Of a stretch of DNA of 64,000 bases, positions 34,090 to 46,439 are shown piece after piece. Under the pieces are notes generated by a model. It did not search any database, was not told where the DNA came from, and saw only the letters and a list, made by a program, of their open reading frames with translations. Source of the stretch: Corythucha ciliata (Eukaryota > Arthropoda > Insecta > Hemiptera > Tingidae). A program made the position numbers and the translations under genes. Each line of letters begins with the position of its first letter. Positions within the stretch are counted from its first letter, which is position 1. The stretch spans positions 46,218,751-46,282,750 of the forward strand of contig CM075942.1 in NCBI GenBank assembly GCA_038030265.1, given 5' to 3'.

Positions 34090-36188
34090 AACACTCTGGC
34101 CGAAACAATATTGTGATTTATTTTAATGGAGAGGTGTGCCTCATTTTAAACCACTTCGTGAGCTCTGGCTCCTTGAAAAAACAAAATTTTGAAGGGCTGG
34201 CCAATTCAAAACAAATCTCGTGGGATCGCCTCGCCAAAAAAATAATTTTGGGCTTCCCCACTCGAAAATCCATAATTGGGTCTGGCTTTTATTTTTATTG
34301 GTCCAATTACAAAGCCTATGTTAATCTTCACACCAACATAAATCACAGACTACGAAATACTGAAGAAGTCGACAAAGCCATCGGGGAATTTACCTCTACC
34401 ATCGAGAAAGCTGTGAAAGCCTCCACTATTCCTACTACCCCGAAAAAATCGTTCAAGTTCGTTGACTCGATCCCAACTTTCATACAGGCAAAAATAAAAC
34501 TAAAAAATTATTTAAAAAGACAGTGGCAACAATTCAGGCTGTCTCACCTAAAAACTGAAGTCAACAGACTACAAAAGGAAATCCAATCGGACTTAGAACA
34601 ACACCGCTACGCTAGATACGCCAAGTATCTGGAAAACGTACACCCAGCGGTCAATTCCGTATGGAAAGCCACGAGACAACTCGTCAGAAAAACGAACGAT
34701 ATCCAGCGAATTCGAAACAACGACAGGATTATCACGAAAAGTGTGCCGCATTCGCTGATTACCTCGAAAAAGTGTTCTCAGAAACACCCTCTTCTATACC
34801 AGTTCTGATCCAGAAGGCGACAGCGCGATTAGTGATTTCGTTAACCACTCTCAGCAGTCTGTCAAACTACCACTCGAGTTCATAAAGCCCGACGAGATAT
34901 TCGAACTGATCAAAAACATTTCAGTGAAAAAAAGCCCTGGGAAGGATGGCATCTCACCGATTTTGATTCGTAATCTGTCAAAAAAAGGAGTAATGAACAT
35001 ACTGAACATCTTCAGCAAGTGTCTAAAATTGAGCTATTTCCCGACATCGTGGAAAACCGCCGAAATCATCGTATTTCCAAAGCCTGGGAAGAACAAAGAG
35101 CCAGTGGAAAACTACCGACCTATCAGCCTCTTGCCTGTCTTATCGAAACTATTCGAAAAATGCATACAACGTAGACTAGCGAAGCACACGGAAGGTCTTA
35201 TCCCTCAGCAGCAATTTGGATTCCTCCCGAGGCACTCAGCTATTCACCAAGCCTACCGGCTCACAGAAGACATAATAAAAGGATTCGAGAACAAGGAGCA
35301 TGCGGTTGGTATTTTCTTAGATCTCGAAAAAGCGTTCGATAAGGTTTGGCACGTCGGAATGAAGTATAACTATAAATAACTAAATAAATTGAAAAAAGCG
35401 GGACTGCCAAAATATCTCTGAAATTATATCTTCATTCCTAACCGAAAGACACTTCTACGTAAGATTCAACAACACTACATCGACAGCTACCGATACTCGC
35501 CAGAACTCCCCAGGGATCGGTTCTTTCGCCAATGTTATTTAACTTGTACATAAGTGATTTCCCAAGAACACAAAATGTCGAGCACGCTATCTTCGCAGAT
35601 GACACTGTCATATACTGCTCGAACAAAGACATTGATGAAGCACGAAACTCAGTCCAAGGAGCACTTGAGAAGGTCGCACTATACATGAATAAGTGGATGA
35701 TAATACTAAACTCAGCTAAGTGCCAGGCCAAGGTATTTACTCTCCGCTTCCCCAAGGAACCTACCGAACTAAGCATAGTTAACAGCATCTTAAAATGGAA
35801 CGACAAAAAGCAATCTGTGCGCTACCTCGGGATTCATTTAGACAGAAGGTTAACTTGGGAGAAACCCATCACCAACAAAATCAAAGATGGATATATGAGA
35901 CTGCGGCTATACTCTACCACATCCTAAACAGAAAAAGCAATCTAAAACCACGGTTCTGTACGATTGTATACACGTCGTTAATCCGCTCTCTAATAATGTA
36001 CGGCAGTGAGATATGGGGGGAGCAGCCGCATCCAAAATACAAAAATTGCAAACCATCAGAACAGAGTCGTTCGAATGGCAGTAAATGCGCCATGGTTCAT
36101 CCGCAACACCCAACTACACAAGGAAATGGTCTTGCCTATAATAAGAGAATACATCGAAATAAAGTTCTCCAGGTTCCACCGTAGCTGA
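34090..36188 (+). pseudogene. Jockey-type non-LTR retrotransposon ORF2, frameshifted
   Basis: The 5' end is truncated, or the endonuclease has decayed beyond recognition. The copy starts with the basic linker (34290-34740, including RYAKYLENVHPAVNSVWKAT). The reverse transcriptase follows in several frames: YLEKVFSETPSS (about 34764), KKSPGKDGISPILI (about 34930), NYRPISLLPVLSKLFEKCI (about 35110), FLDLEKAFDKVWH (about 35310), TPQGSVLSPMLFNLY (about 35505) and the catalytic FADD (35592-35603). The thumb (YLGIHLDRRLTWEKPI, about 35822) and a C-terminal stretch with MAVNAPWFIRNTQLHKEM (about 36078) end at a stop at 36186-36188. At least four frameshifts and two stops (about 34740, 34806, 35377 and 35925) mean it cannot make an enzyme. 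Substitutions are few relative to breaks, so it is of moderate age. A short 3' tail runs into a (TA)n tract at 36261. Confidence 0.9.
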
Positions 36189-36260
36189 GGTGGTGTCACG
36201 AGCAGGCCACTATTCATTAGGACAACAGAGCTCGCAGAGACTTAATTAAACCCCGTCTTC

Positions 36261-36694
36261 TATATATATATATATCTTTATGGCCGTTTCCTTGTTAGCA
36301 CGATAACTCTCGTAGAAGTAAATTTAGCGGAACGCGCTTTGGCACAAAAATCAGTAGTCATAAGACACCGGTCGGTATTGCATTTGGGCCAAATCGGTCA
36401 AGGTGGAGGGGGGGGGGAAATAGGGCTTGAAGTCGTCAAAAAATCACTACAAATCACCAGTTGATTCCAGAAGCATTATATTCGGTAGGATGATTCCATT
36501 TTGAAATAGCCTTTGATTCCCATTAAGTTCAGCTTAAACAAACCCGGCAGCAAACAGTACGAGGGAGGGTCAAACATTAACGAAACAAATCATGGTCTCA
36601 ACATTACTACTTCTGGGACGGCTTAGGGTATCCGTATACAAAATGAAATGCACTCTTTCCGACCGCCAGCTGCCGGAGCGAAATTTTTTTTTTT
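36261..36694 (+). repeat. Element family X, right-hand part only
   Basis: Matches the right part of the full copy at 53455-54620, from the (TA)n tract through GTTAGCACGATAACTCTCGT (one 297-bp unit rather than three) to the end module AAATGCACTCTTTCCGACCG and a T11 run. The left part is missing, and the Jockey copy ends exactly at the shared (TA)n tract. Either the retrotransposon recombined with family X or it inserted into it. Confidence 0.75.
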
Positions 36695-36899
36695 ATCCCT
36701 TTTAGATAATAGATAGTAAGTATATAAGATATGCCCTCGTCCACTACGGAAAGGTTAAGTTCCTGAGAAAACACGAAATAAGTACATACTGGCAAATTAA
36801 TGAGTCTTCCATTGTTGGTGATGGTGGGTGGGTGGGGCTTCTCTATGCGCTCTCCCTTGAGCAGTTTACTCTGAATTCTCGCGCCTGGATGCAAGGATC

Positions 36900-37619
36900 C
36901 AATCGAGAAATAGCGCTAATTTCCGCATAAATATTCATAAAAAAGCCAATTCGCGGATAAAATTACTAAAATAGCTCTCATTCGCAGCTAAAATTGAGAA
37001 AAGCCAATTCGCGGATAAAACTGAGAAAAATGCTAGCAAGCGCCAATTTAGGACTAAAAAAAAAAGAAAAAAACATCGGCAGTTCATGGTTTAAAGTGAA
37101 AAAATCACTAATGCACGGCTAAAATTGAGGAATAGTTCAATGATCGCGGCAAAATTGAGGAAGAACTCCATTTCACGACTGTGGGTAAAGTAAATTAAAA
37201 AGAGTTGGTAAAAGCGCTAATTCGCGGCCACAAATGAGAAAACCCGTCATTTTCGGCTAAAATTGGGAAAAGCCCAAGACGCGCATAAAATTGTGACGTC
37301 AATTAGCGAAAAAGGGTATAAGCCACAGCTTAAGATGAGGAAGAGCGATATCTAATTTATTGCTTAAAGTTGAAAAATCGCTAATAAGCGGCTATGCCCC
37401 ATCCTACGTGGGCGGGATTCACGTGGTTTCAGCGTTTAGAGCGTTTTCTGTGGAAAACACCCCTAGTGTATCCGGGCGTTTTCTATTAAAATCGCGCATC
37501 CGCTACAAATGCTGAACCCTCTCGAAACTCTAAAATTGCGAGGGTCCCTCCCCACGCAGGACACGGGGTAAAAGTGAAAAAATCGTTAATTCGCGGTGGG
37601 AAATTTGAAAAAAAAAAAT
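36900..37619 (+). repeat. Periodic repeat type S2, interrupted by a MITE
   Basis: Plus-strand units of AATTCGCGGATAAAATTGAG type run from 36910 to about 37394 and again from 37571 to 37619. The gap is the MITE at 37395-37568. Confidence 0.7.
37395..37568. mobile_element. Imperfect-TIR MITE inserted in an S2 array, TA duplication
   Basis: Left end GCCCCATCCTACGTGGGCGG resembles the complement of the right end, CCCCGTGTCCTGCGTGGGGA. TA flanks both sides (37393-37394 and 37569-37570). Removing the element and one TA restores a normal S2 unit, so the array predates the insertion. Confidence 0.55.
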
Positions 37620-38023
37620 GTTCCGACAGCAGCCTGTCGGGAGAAGTGCATTTCATTCATGCGACAATCGAGTCAAACCTCATAAGTTAGAACGATATCA
37701 ATCAATTATGAATGACATTTAGGCCGTGGTATACAAAGTCAAAATTTATAAAATAGTGTTTCTTTTTACCGCAGGCTCCTTTTTTGGCACCTACTGAGGA
37801 GGAATAAAATGATGAAAATGAAAATGAAAAATGAAACAGAGTCGGTTTGGTTGCCTATACGATATGGGAAGACGGACTCTTGTTAGAGGAGTTATTTGCA
37901 ATTAAAATCTTTATTCCGGCCTAAATTTCATTCATAATTGATTGATATCGTTCTAACTTATGAGGTTTGACTCGATTGTCGCATGAATGAAATGCACTTC
38001 TCCCGACAGGCTGCTGTCGGAAC
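37620..38023. mobile_element. Young TIR element with terminal hairpins, 404 bp
   Basis: Arms of 106 bp (37620-37725 and 37918-38023) differ at only one position by eye, indicating recent insertion or gene conversion. Each tip carries a 7-bp stem-loop (CCGACAG CAGC CTGTCGG) followed by GTGCATTTCATTC. That tip layout is shared with the right end of family X. Flanks are poly-A before and a T-rich run after. No coding content. Confidence 0.8.
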
Positions 38024-38072
38024 AAAACTTTTTTCAGATTACGTTAATTTTCAGATCAGTTACATTAGGTTA

Positions 38073-38225
38073 AATCTGTGGTAAGATGGCAAAAGGTGAT
38101 AAGTCATATCATAAGACTCTTTAGCCATCTTACTACAGAAATGGTATGTCACAATTTCACCATTGCGGAGTGCCTGGGTTCGAATCCGAAACAATTTTTT
38201 TTTAAATTTTTTTTTGTTCCTCCCT
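38073..38225 (+). repeat. Hairpin plus tRNA-like box B, possible SINE fragment
   Basis: A palindrome at 38073-38143 (core GTAAGATGGC / GCCATCTTAC, 38081-38090 and 38124-38133) is followed by GGTTCGAATCC, a perfect RNA polymerase III box B, at about 38168-38178, and a T9 run. No box A or tRNA cloverleaf can be built around it, so this is not a functional tRNA gene. It may be a degenerate tRNA-derived SINE. Confidence 0.4.
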
Positions 38226-38633
38226 TTTTGGCCCACCTCGGAATTTTTTACTCAAGATTTATTAGGCTGTAGGCAAATCAAATAAAAGAGACGGCTCAAA
38301 ATACAATGTCAATGACATTTTTTGGTAATTGGGTGGTCCAGTAAGGCATAGCGTTAATTTAATAGCTCCCCTCCGCCGACAACTCCCCTGCCATATCAAC
38401 GGGTTTGGTTCACTAGGGTCTCATACGAAAGCGCGTTCATTTTTCATTACTCGAGTCAATTTTGGGGGCAATTGCAGCAACAGCCGTGCGGTAGCGAATT
38501 TTCAACTAATTCAAACCCCTCTTTTACACCGTTCCCGTGGACCGATTCATCTGGATCACGAACTCGTCCGAGATATTCACGCTATTGATTTTTAAACCAA
38601 ATTTGGTTGCCCTAAGTCAAAAATTGCGACCGT

Positions 38634-38795
38634 GATCGTGCTAACAAAAAAGGGCCATAAATATATAAATAGCAAATCGAACCGACCTCGGATTCGTGTT
38701 CTAGGGGTTCTGAAACGTGAAAAAAAAGTATCACAACCCATATGTGCGACCATCAGGGCGAGACCAATAGTGCATTTTTTGAATGAAATGCACTA
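38634..38795 (-). repeat. Element family X, left-hand end only, reversed
   Basis: Reverse-complement match to 53455-53640: from GTGCTAACAA and GGGCCATAA across a short A/T tract, GTGTTCTAGGGGTTCTGAAAC and CGAGACCAATAGTGCATTTT to the terminal CACTAA. The remainder of the element is absent. Confidence 0.7.
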
Positions 38796-38799
38796 AAAA

Positions 38800-39070
38800 G
38801 GTCATTTTCAGCTGATATTAAGAAAAAGCGACAATTCCCGACTGAAATCATAAACGCTTATTCCGGGAAAACAATTGGGAAAACTTCGCGAATAAAAATT
38901 GGGAAAAATAGCCAAGCTGGGAGTCGCTGCTAAAACGGTCATTCACGGCTGAAATTGTGGGAAAGCGCTAATTCGTGGCTGAAATTGAGAAGAACAGGGC
39001 TAATTCGCGACTAAAATCGAGGAAAAACTCTATAATTCGCGGCTAAAATTGAGAGAAAGCGCTAATTTGG
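38800..39070 (+). repeat. Periodic repeat type S2
   Basis: About eight units. The cleanest are near 38970-39065, where AATTCGCGGCTAAAATTGAG recurs about every 30-33 bp. Confidence 0.75.
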
Positions 39071-40029
39071 TTGGCGATAGAAACTAAAATTGCTGGGCCG
39101 ACCTCCTTCCTAAGATCGGTCCTACTTGGAAGACCTCTTTCCGGAAAAAAAGAGAAAAATACTCAATTTATCCGTACCCGACACATCATGGAGTTGACCT
39201 GCTGCCGGAATTCAGTCGCCGGACGCGCCAGTGTTAATCCGAGCAGCCGAGCACCACAAAAGTGATAATTTGGCTGCTAGAACGGTCGTATTTGCCTTAA
39301 AGTTAACAATTTTGCCCTCAGACTACGATCATTTGGTTTTGTTCATTTGTCTGAAATCTTGTATTCGTTCCTCTGAAGAATAATGATACATTTGGTTCAG
39401 CCAAAGACATTGATTATTCGTTCGACTAGAGACAGGTGGCACCTGGTAATAAATTTTATAATTTGGCGGTTTGCGCCACTCAGATCACACAACTACGGGC
39501 AAAGCGACAGCATTTTTTAAAAATAATTTGCGGAACGAGATATAATGGATGTGTCAATTGACAAATTCCAACATGTATACGCTATGGAAGCGAGGGTGAC
39601 ATTTTATCGGAAAACCGCATTCCATCAACTTTTTGTGGGTAACTATAACGTTATTGTTTTCTTTTTCTGCGAAAGATCGAGGGAAACAAGAAGCTTTCAC
39701 CTTAGCTCATATCAAGATCCGCCTTCTCAGCAGCTCGCCTGATCCTCATTATAATAGCGTTATGCGTTCGACATTGAAAAAAAAACAAAATCGATTGCGC
39801 AATTAATGTTAATGACACTCACCGTCTCACCACCCCACAAGAGCATGATGCAGCCTCATTTTGTTAAATCGCGTGATTTTTTGGAAAATCCAAATGATTA
39901 TCATGAAATGACATCATCTCATTAACATTTGACACCCTTGGGCACCAGAGCTACACTTAGATTCTGGGGTAATAACCTTATAGACTCGTTTTTCTTCATT
40001 TAAGGCCTTAAATCCGTGTACCGTTTAGT
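39071..40029. other. No recognisable feature
   Basis: Mixed sequence without a convincing frame or repeat. Confidence 0.4.
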
Positions 40030-40745
40030 TGTGTACGAAATTTTGGTTTCAGTGAGCCAAGTTCACGAAATTTCGCTTTTTCAGGGAGCCAGCCCCTTGG
40101 TTGATGGAAGAAACTCAGCGAAATTTAGTTTTTAAAAGGAGTCAGGCCCGTTAAAAATCTCTTCAAAAACGAGCCAACACGGCGAAATTGCTTTTAAAGC
40201 CATCCAACAGAGCAAAATTATGTTTTTGTAGCAGGGAAAGCCACGAAATGGCTTTTTGTGGGGGCGAATCTGTCCCGCGAAATTGGTTTTTAATGTGCCG
40301 CAATTCCACGAAAGTCTGTTTTTCAGGGAGTAAGCCCCTCCAAATTGTTATAAAAGAGCCGACTCCGCAAAATTGCTTTTTGGACCCGTCAGCAACGCGA
40401 AATTTGGGTTTTTAACGCAGTAAAACCCCCGAAACTGTTTTTTTTAAGGGTGAGAGAGCATCGCGAAATGAGGTTTTAATGAGCCAACACAGCGAAATTT
40501 CTTTTTTTGTTATTCAGGGAGCCAGCCCCGCGAAATTGGGTTTGAACGATGAAGCCCCACGAAATTTCATTTTCGATGAAGCGCGGGGTGCGTCAAATTG
40601 GGGTTTCGAGAGGCCCAAACTCGCGAATTGTGGGAGGGGGGGGGAGCCAATGCAGTGAAATAGCTTTTTGAATGGATCAAGAGCACAAAATATTGCAGAA
40701 AAAGGACAGTTCATGCGATTGCCCACGAAATGAAGAATTGGCGAA
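40030..40745 (+). repeat. Periodic repeat type S3, best array
   Basis: Around sixteen units of GAGCCA, a variable spacer, CGCGAAATT and (G)GTTTTT, about 35-45 bp apart, all on the plus strand. Good units are near 40070, 40130, 40180, 40280, 40395, 40495, 40535 and 40560. Confidence 0.7.
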
Positions 40746-41045
40746 AATTAGTGAGTTTGTGACAAAAGTGACCAAATAGGCAGTTTGCATGGCAAAAATG
40801 TCTGAGATTATGTCAGCAGTTGTACACTTTGTTCTAAAGCCTAATTCCCGCAGCCCTGGAAATAGCCTCCTCCTCTACCTACCTACGATATGCGCACTCA
40901 CCCAACTGATTCCCCCGTCGAGGCACAGTACCTATTCTGGCCAATTTACACCAGAAAAAACGATGCAATGAATGGGATCATACCCTCGTCGTACCAGACT
41001 GTGGCCATTGTATACAAGTCTCTCGGCTTTGTTTGTTGCCAATTG

Positions 41046-42806
41046 AAAAAAAAATTTCGCTCCGGCAGCTGGCGGTCGGAAAGAGTGCATTTCATTCCGC
41101 ATACGGATACTCTAAGCCGTCCCAGAAGTAATAATTTTGATACCATAATTTGTTTCATTAAGCCGAACTTCTTCCTCTATTTTCACCACCCTCTCTTCAA
41201 AAATGTCGAAAAGTTTCGGTAGTTTTCCAAGGGCTTTGTTATATTAAATTTTTGTGCCGTATTTTATAATACCTAAACGAGTGAATTTAAGCGATTTTTT
41301 GAAATTTCATCCCCCATTTCACCCTCCCCCATCAAAGTTTTCGATAAATCTCAATGGAACCCAGGGCTTTCGTTACATTAAATTATTGAGTCGAATTTTA
41401 GAGCGCTAAGATGAACTAGTGAAGTTCAACGCTGTTTTTACACTTCCACACCGGAAGGACCACACCCACCACCTTGACTTTTTCGAAAAATTAAAATGGG
41501 AATCAAAGGCTACTATAACATGGAGTGTACGTACCGAATATAATGCTTCTAGAATGAACGCCAAAGCGCGTTCCGCTAAATTGATTTCTTCGAGAGTTAT
41601 TGTGCTAACAAGAAAACGGCCATAATATTAATACAGGGTGGATCCGTATAAGTGCGACAAAAATTTTTGGGTAAAACTACGTTAAAAGTGGAGTAAAATG
41701 GTACCTTCGGAAGTGTCCTACGTCGATCCGTTCCGGAGTTATGATTTTTTTTGTGTTTAAAAAAGTAACCAATGCTTGCTTCAAAAAATCCGCAATTTCT
41801 CGGCTTACATCGCACCAAATCCAAAAAGTGATGCCATTTTCAGAAACTACGGAACATTTCCTTTAGGATAGAGGCCATTTTATTGCTTGAAATAATCGTC
41901 AACACCCAGAAATCTGGCATTTTTTCCATAAATTTACGTGTCCTCTAAAATTTGTCCGTTTTACGAAAAGTCGCTGTACCCAAACAGCTTTCTCAACAGA
42001 TTTTCGGTATATCACAAAAACTTCCCCGTCTTCTAAGTTTCCTTTTGGCGTGTTCACATTTCATGTTACCACTGACGTTTCTCACAAAAACGTCTTATTA
42101 TTAATTTTTTAATTGTTGTTTATTCTTAAAATGCAATGTTATTTTAATTTTTCCTGTGCCAGAGCTCGGATTTCTCAAGAAAGAGAGCAAAACAAATGAA
42201 TTTTGGCACCTGTTATTATTCACGTTTTTAGCCCAAAATGTATGAAAAAGTATGACTTTTTCGCTTCTTTTCGAATTTTATTGTCAAAGGAGGGAGGGAT
42301 AATTCCACTTTCGAGTACACCGTTGGAAAGCTGAGAAAACGGAGAAGTTTTTATGACGCTTGAAAACGTGTGAAGCAATTTTTGGCGATACAGTAAATTG
42401 TTGTTTGAAGTCAAATTTTTGTTTTTTTGCATTGACGCAACGAAAACGTTACGTCTTTAGGCGCTTTTGACCATTTAGAATATTGATATAGAAAAGTGAA
42501 GTAGAAGCTGAGAAATAGCAGGTTTTCGTTGAAAAATACAGTTGCGCCTAAAAATCACTTAAAAAAATACTACTCGAAAACAAAAATAGATAGGCCACTA
42601 TCCGAATAGGCCTTTTTTATCCCATTTTCGGTCTACTATTACCCAATTTTTTTTTTGCTACTCAAAACCGACCACCCTGTATAAATCCTGGAGACCACTG
42701 AATTCGTGTTCTAGAGGTTCTGAAACGTGAAAAAAACATGACATGACCCATGTTTGCCACCATCACGACGAGACCAATAGTGCATTTTCAGAATGAAATG
42801 CACTAA
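41046..42806 (-). repeat. Element family X, full-length reversed copy with an insertion
   Basis: Reading on the minus strand it starts with GTGCATTTCATTCTGAAAAT (42802 downward) and ends with the CCGACCGCCAGCTGCCGGAG module and a T run (41046). The interior keeps pieces of the 297-bp unit (GCGGAACGCGCTTTGGC) but has a large deletion and foreign stretches. A TA-flanked element (41634-42679) sits in its A/T tract. Confidence 0.75.
41634..42679. mobile_element. TA-flanked mariner-like non-autonomous element, 1.05 kb
   Basis: Tips CAGGGTGGATCCG and the complement of CAGGGTGGTCGGTTTTGAG, with TA on both sides (41632-41633 and 42680-42681). From about 42105 to the end it matches the right arm of the foldback element 10220-11694. 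The left 470 bp are different, so this copy is a chimera or the less rearranged form. Confidence 0.7.
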
Positions 42807-45800
42807 CAAAACAATAAACAATATACAACTCACATCATTCAACCTAGTACATAATTAATTTTGTTCCTTGTTTTTCGTCCATAACACTTCCCCTAATTAG
42901 GCACGGAAGTACACTAATATGCAAATTTAAATGCTCATTGTGAGGCATTTTTCGCTCCTCACTCCATCCCAATCGCGATGGTTAGCCCCCGATTTTTTAT
43001 CGACCTGCTAAGCCTTGCTTTCACAATGGAACATCTTTAAAATGTGGGAAAACGCCGTTTGATTTAATCCCCCCCACCCCCTAATAAGGTTAGAGACAAG
43101 TACGAAAAGAGATAACACGGAGAGGTCGTCCTTGAAAAACAAATAAACAAGTAGGTTAGATGAAAATAGGGCCTACAATGATTATTTTGTAGTCTGGACG
43201 CTGAACTTTTTTGCAAAGTTTTTGGAAATACATGATAAATACAAAGGCAGTCGAGGCTTCAATTTCCGTTTGCAGATCATCCCCGCAAAAACGCCTTGGG
43301 GCGCAAAAACTATTGTTTCTCGGGTTATTCGCACAATTATGCGCAAAAATAATAGATGAGTGGCGTGCATAATTAATGTGATGATATATGTATAGAGAGA
43401 AAAAGCCCAGAGAATACAACCGTCCGTCCTTGGGATCAGGGTTATGAGTTTCTCTCGGGAAGAAGAAAAAACAATTTTCTTTTTCTTTTTTAATATCTAT
43501 AAAACGTGGTTATTACGGTCGCGTTAAACTTTTCAATTATGTCATTTGAACATCCTGGGGAATCCGATGAGCTGAAGGTGCCTCATTAGGATTTATAGCG
43601 CGTTTATAACGAAAAAAAAAAAAAAAAAACAACGTTTGTTCGAGCGAAATAACATCTAGCACTAGATGATCACAAAACTTTTAAAACGCACATAAAAATT
43701 ACAATCGAAACCCGTTTATTCAGGTGACTGAAAATATGCGCGTTGCTAGTCAAATATGACACGACACAGCCTTCCAATTTCTCGTATGACTCTGTCAACA
43801 CTTTTTATACTTGGAAACAAGGAAGTATTATAGCGAAGTGTGACGTGCTCAGGTTGTTCACATTGGGGCTTGTATAAAGTAAAGGGGTGGGGGGACCTTG
43901 TTTCAAGAGCGTGAGTGAATGTGAATGTGAATAGAATGGGTAAAAGGGGAATTACATTCAATTTTATTGCCATATTGTCGCTGGGTTGAAATAAACCGCG
44001 GCGGTGTTGCAAACACTGGAAAACAGTGTGACAGCGTTGTTTTTCGGGATATGTTGACAAGAGTAGGTATAAGGAGGGGGATAAATAATCGGTGCACAGG
44101 AAGAAAGAGCATAGATGAACAGAAGTGTTTGAGTTGAACTGATTTTTGATTGTTTAAGTGTCCAGTGAAGCCCCCAAAAACATCCATCACCGTAGACAAA
44201 ACAAGTCTGTGAGGAGGGTGAACTTCCAGATTGACAGCTCAAATATTTCTCTTCTTTCTTAGAAGGTTAACGACGCTATTGGAATTAATTTAGCGAAGAG
44301 TTTAGGTAAACAAGTTTTACACGTTCCTTTTTCCCGATCGTGCCCTTCTACTAACTACCTAGCCGCGAAAGCGAAATTTTCTGACGGATGGCTAAATTTA
44401 AATTAGTGGTATGATACTTGGCTGAGGGTCACTGAACGACAATATCCAAGTCATCAAACGGATGACCAACATAAAAATCAAGTCCAATAAAAGCTCTCTT
44501 TTTTTTTCTTCTTCGCTCTTTTTCTTCACGGACGAACTCAAGGATATTTGAGCCTCCCAATGACAATATTTTACGATATCGACTTCCTACAACCGGAAAT
44601 GGATTTGTGGCACAAATAAACTAATTTATTCTCGGGCGGTTGCAGCGCGACTAACTGCATTTTTCAATCGGTTGAAGCTTTGAAATCCAACTTAAGGAGA
44701 GGAGTTTACGTCAACAGGAATTGCAGTGTGCGATGGGGAAAAATACGCGTTATTGCAGAATCGGGATCAGAAGTAACCTTGATCGTGTAAATTGGGGTCC
44801 GGAGAGAATCGAAAAACGCGAAATCTACATCTGCTTTCACCGTGGAGTTAATTAATCAGAACACAATGTTTCTTTCAATAAGAGCTCGGGGCGGGGGTCT
44901 CGGCTGCACGAGGGTGATTTGAACGCACAAAGAACAGTTCGCATCACCAAATCGATCTGTGGTTGATATAAAAACTTCGGTGTTGTTGTCCTCAGCCAAT
45001 AAACAAACGACGATAGTATCTAGATCGTTCCATAATGCTCTCAGAAGGAAAATATTCCTCGACCGCAACCATTAAAAATAAGAAAGAAAGAAAGAAAAAA
45101 AAAAAAAAAAAAAAAAAAACGCGGAGAAAACTGAATTCCTCGGCGGCGATAGACAAGTGTTTCCAAAAAAAAAAAAAAAAAAAAAAAAAAATGCAACCGC
45201 AAACTTCCTGTCCGCTTTTCAGCCACTTTGTTGATGTTGGACGCACGTAAGCGAAACCTCGTGGCGCTCTTCTTCTTTCTGTCATCATGGTAATTTCCCA
45301 ATATTTCAAAAAATCTGTACTATAGCGAACTATAAATAATTTAATTAAAAAAATGAAGAGACACCGCCCAACAAAATTTATTTTGGGTCAAATGTGTAAA
45401 AAGGAATGCACTTACTTGAATAGTATGCTCCAAAAACAACCAAAACTACTACCGTTAGCCACAAGCCTCGAATACGACACGGTCATTTTTTAATTGAATA
45501 TTATTGTCCCAAATTTTTTAAAGAAGGGCATCCGAAGTAACGATTTTTAAATAAACACAATAACGACAACGGCAGCTAATAAAAATAACGAAATATACAC
45601 GCACCAAAAATAAACAAACGATTTTTAAATATATATATTATTCATAAATAAGAAATTTAACTCCGGTAAACCTCTCGAGACCACTAGCTACGCTTAACTG
45701 ATTCTCTTCACGAAGTCAAACAAGACGTGCAGACCCCTGTACAGGTGAATTGACTTTTCAGCTCTTCTGTGGAGGAGGAGGGTAGACAAACAGGTACCGC

Positions 45801-46439
45801 TCTCTAGTGATTGACTCGCACTCTACGAGACTTTTTTTTTTTTTTTTTTTTTTGCCGTGTTTTGGTTTGATTGATACAATGGGCTTGGCGAGGGTGATTG
45901 AAAGGGGAGGGGTAAGGAAACGACTTTGGCGGACAATGTTCAGGTGAGCGAACTAAAAAAATAAAAAATAAATAAAAGGGTTTTCATCGGATTTGTTTTG
46001 GATATTCTTGCCCCCTTTCCCCACTCGATCAGTGAATACTTACAATACACGGAGAATCATACTGTACCTAACTAACTACATACATTTATTTTGTATTTTA
46101 AAAAAGTTTACGGTTTTGCGATAATTCTTCCTGTGCCCACAATGTAAGGGGGGTGAGAGGTTGCTCCGAATTCAGCTCAACCATAGTGTAAAGGGGGGGG
46201 GGGTATTTTTTTGTGTGTAAAAATGTAGTTTATGTGATTAGGAACTTGAAAATGACTACATTTCCTATTTTTTGTTGGAAATTCATAAGAATTTCACTCA
46301 TTAGGAAATGTGTTTTTGTTGTCGGGGTTAAGCGACCCATTAAAGGTTGCGAGGGGGGCTCTGAGGAGTCAGAAGCAGAGGTCCATTACACACTATCAGG
46401 GCGGCTCAAAAAGTGAAAAGCGTTCTACATGTTGTGGCG
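42807..46439. other. No recognised gene; two poly-A tracts at 45095-45190
   Basis: Includes A18 near 43612, two A-tracts of about 26 and 29 bases around 45095-45190 and T21 near 45833. The lysine- or phenylalanine-rich frames here are homopolymer artefacts. No other feature is supported. Confidence 0.35.

Noticed and set aside
38160..38180. Possible tRNA gene from the GGTTCGAATCC box
   Set aside because: The T-stem and acceptor stem do not pair and no box A or anticodon arm is found upstream. A palindrome is there instead.
45035..45309. Lysine-rich and phenylalanine-rich frames on opposite strands
   Set aside because: They are produced by two long poly-A tracts.
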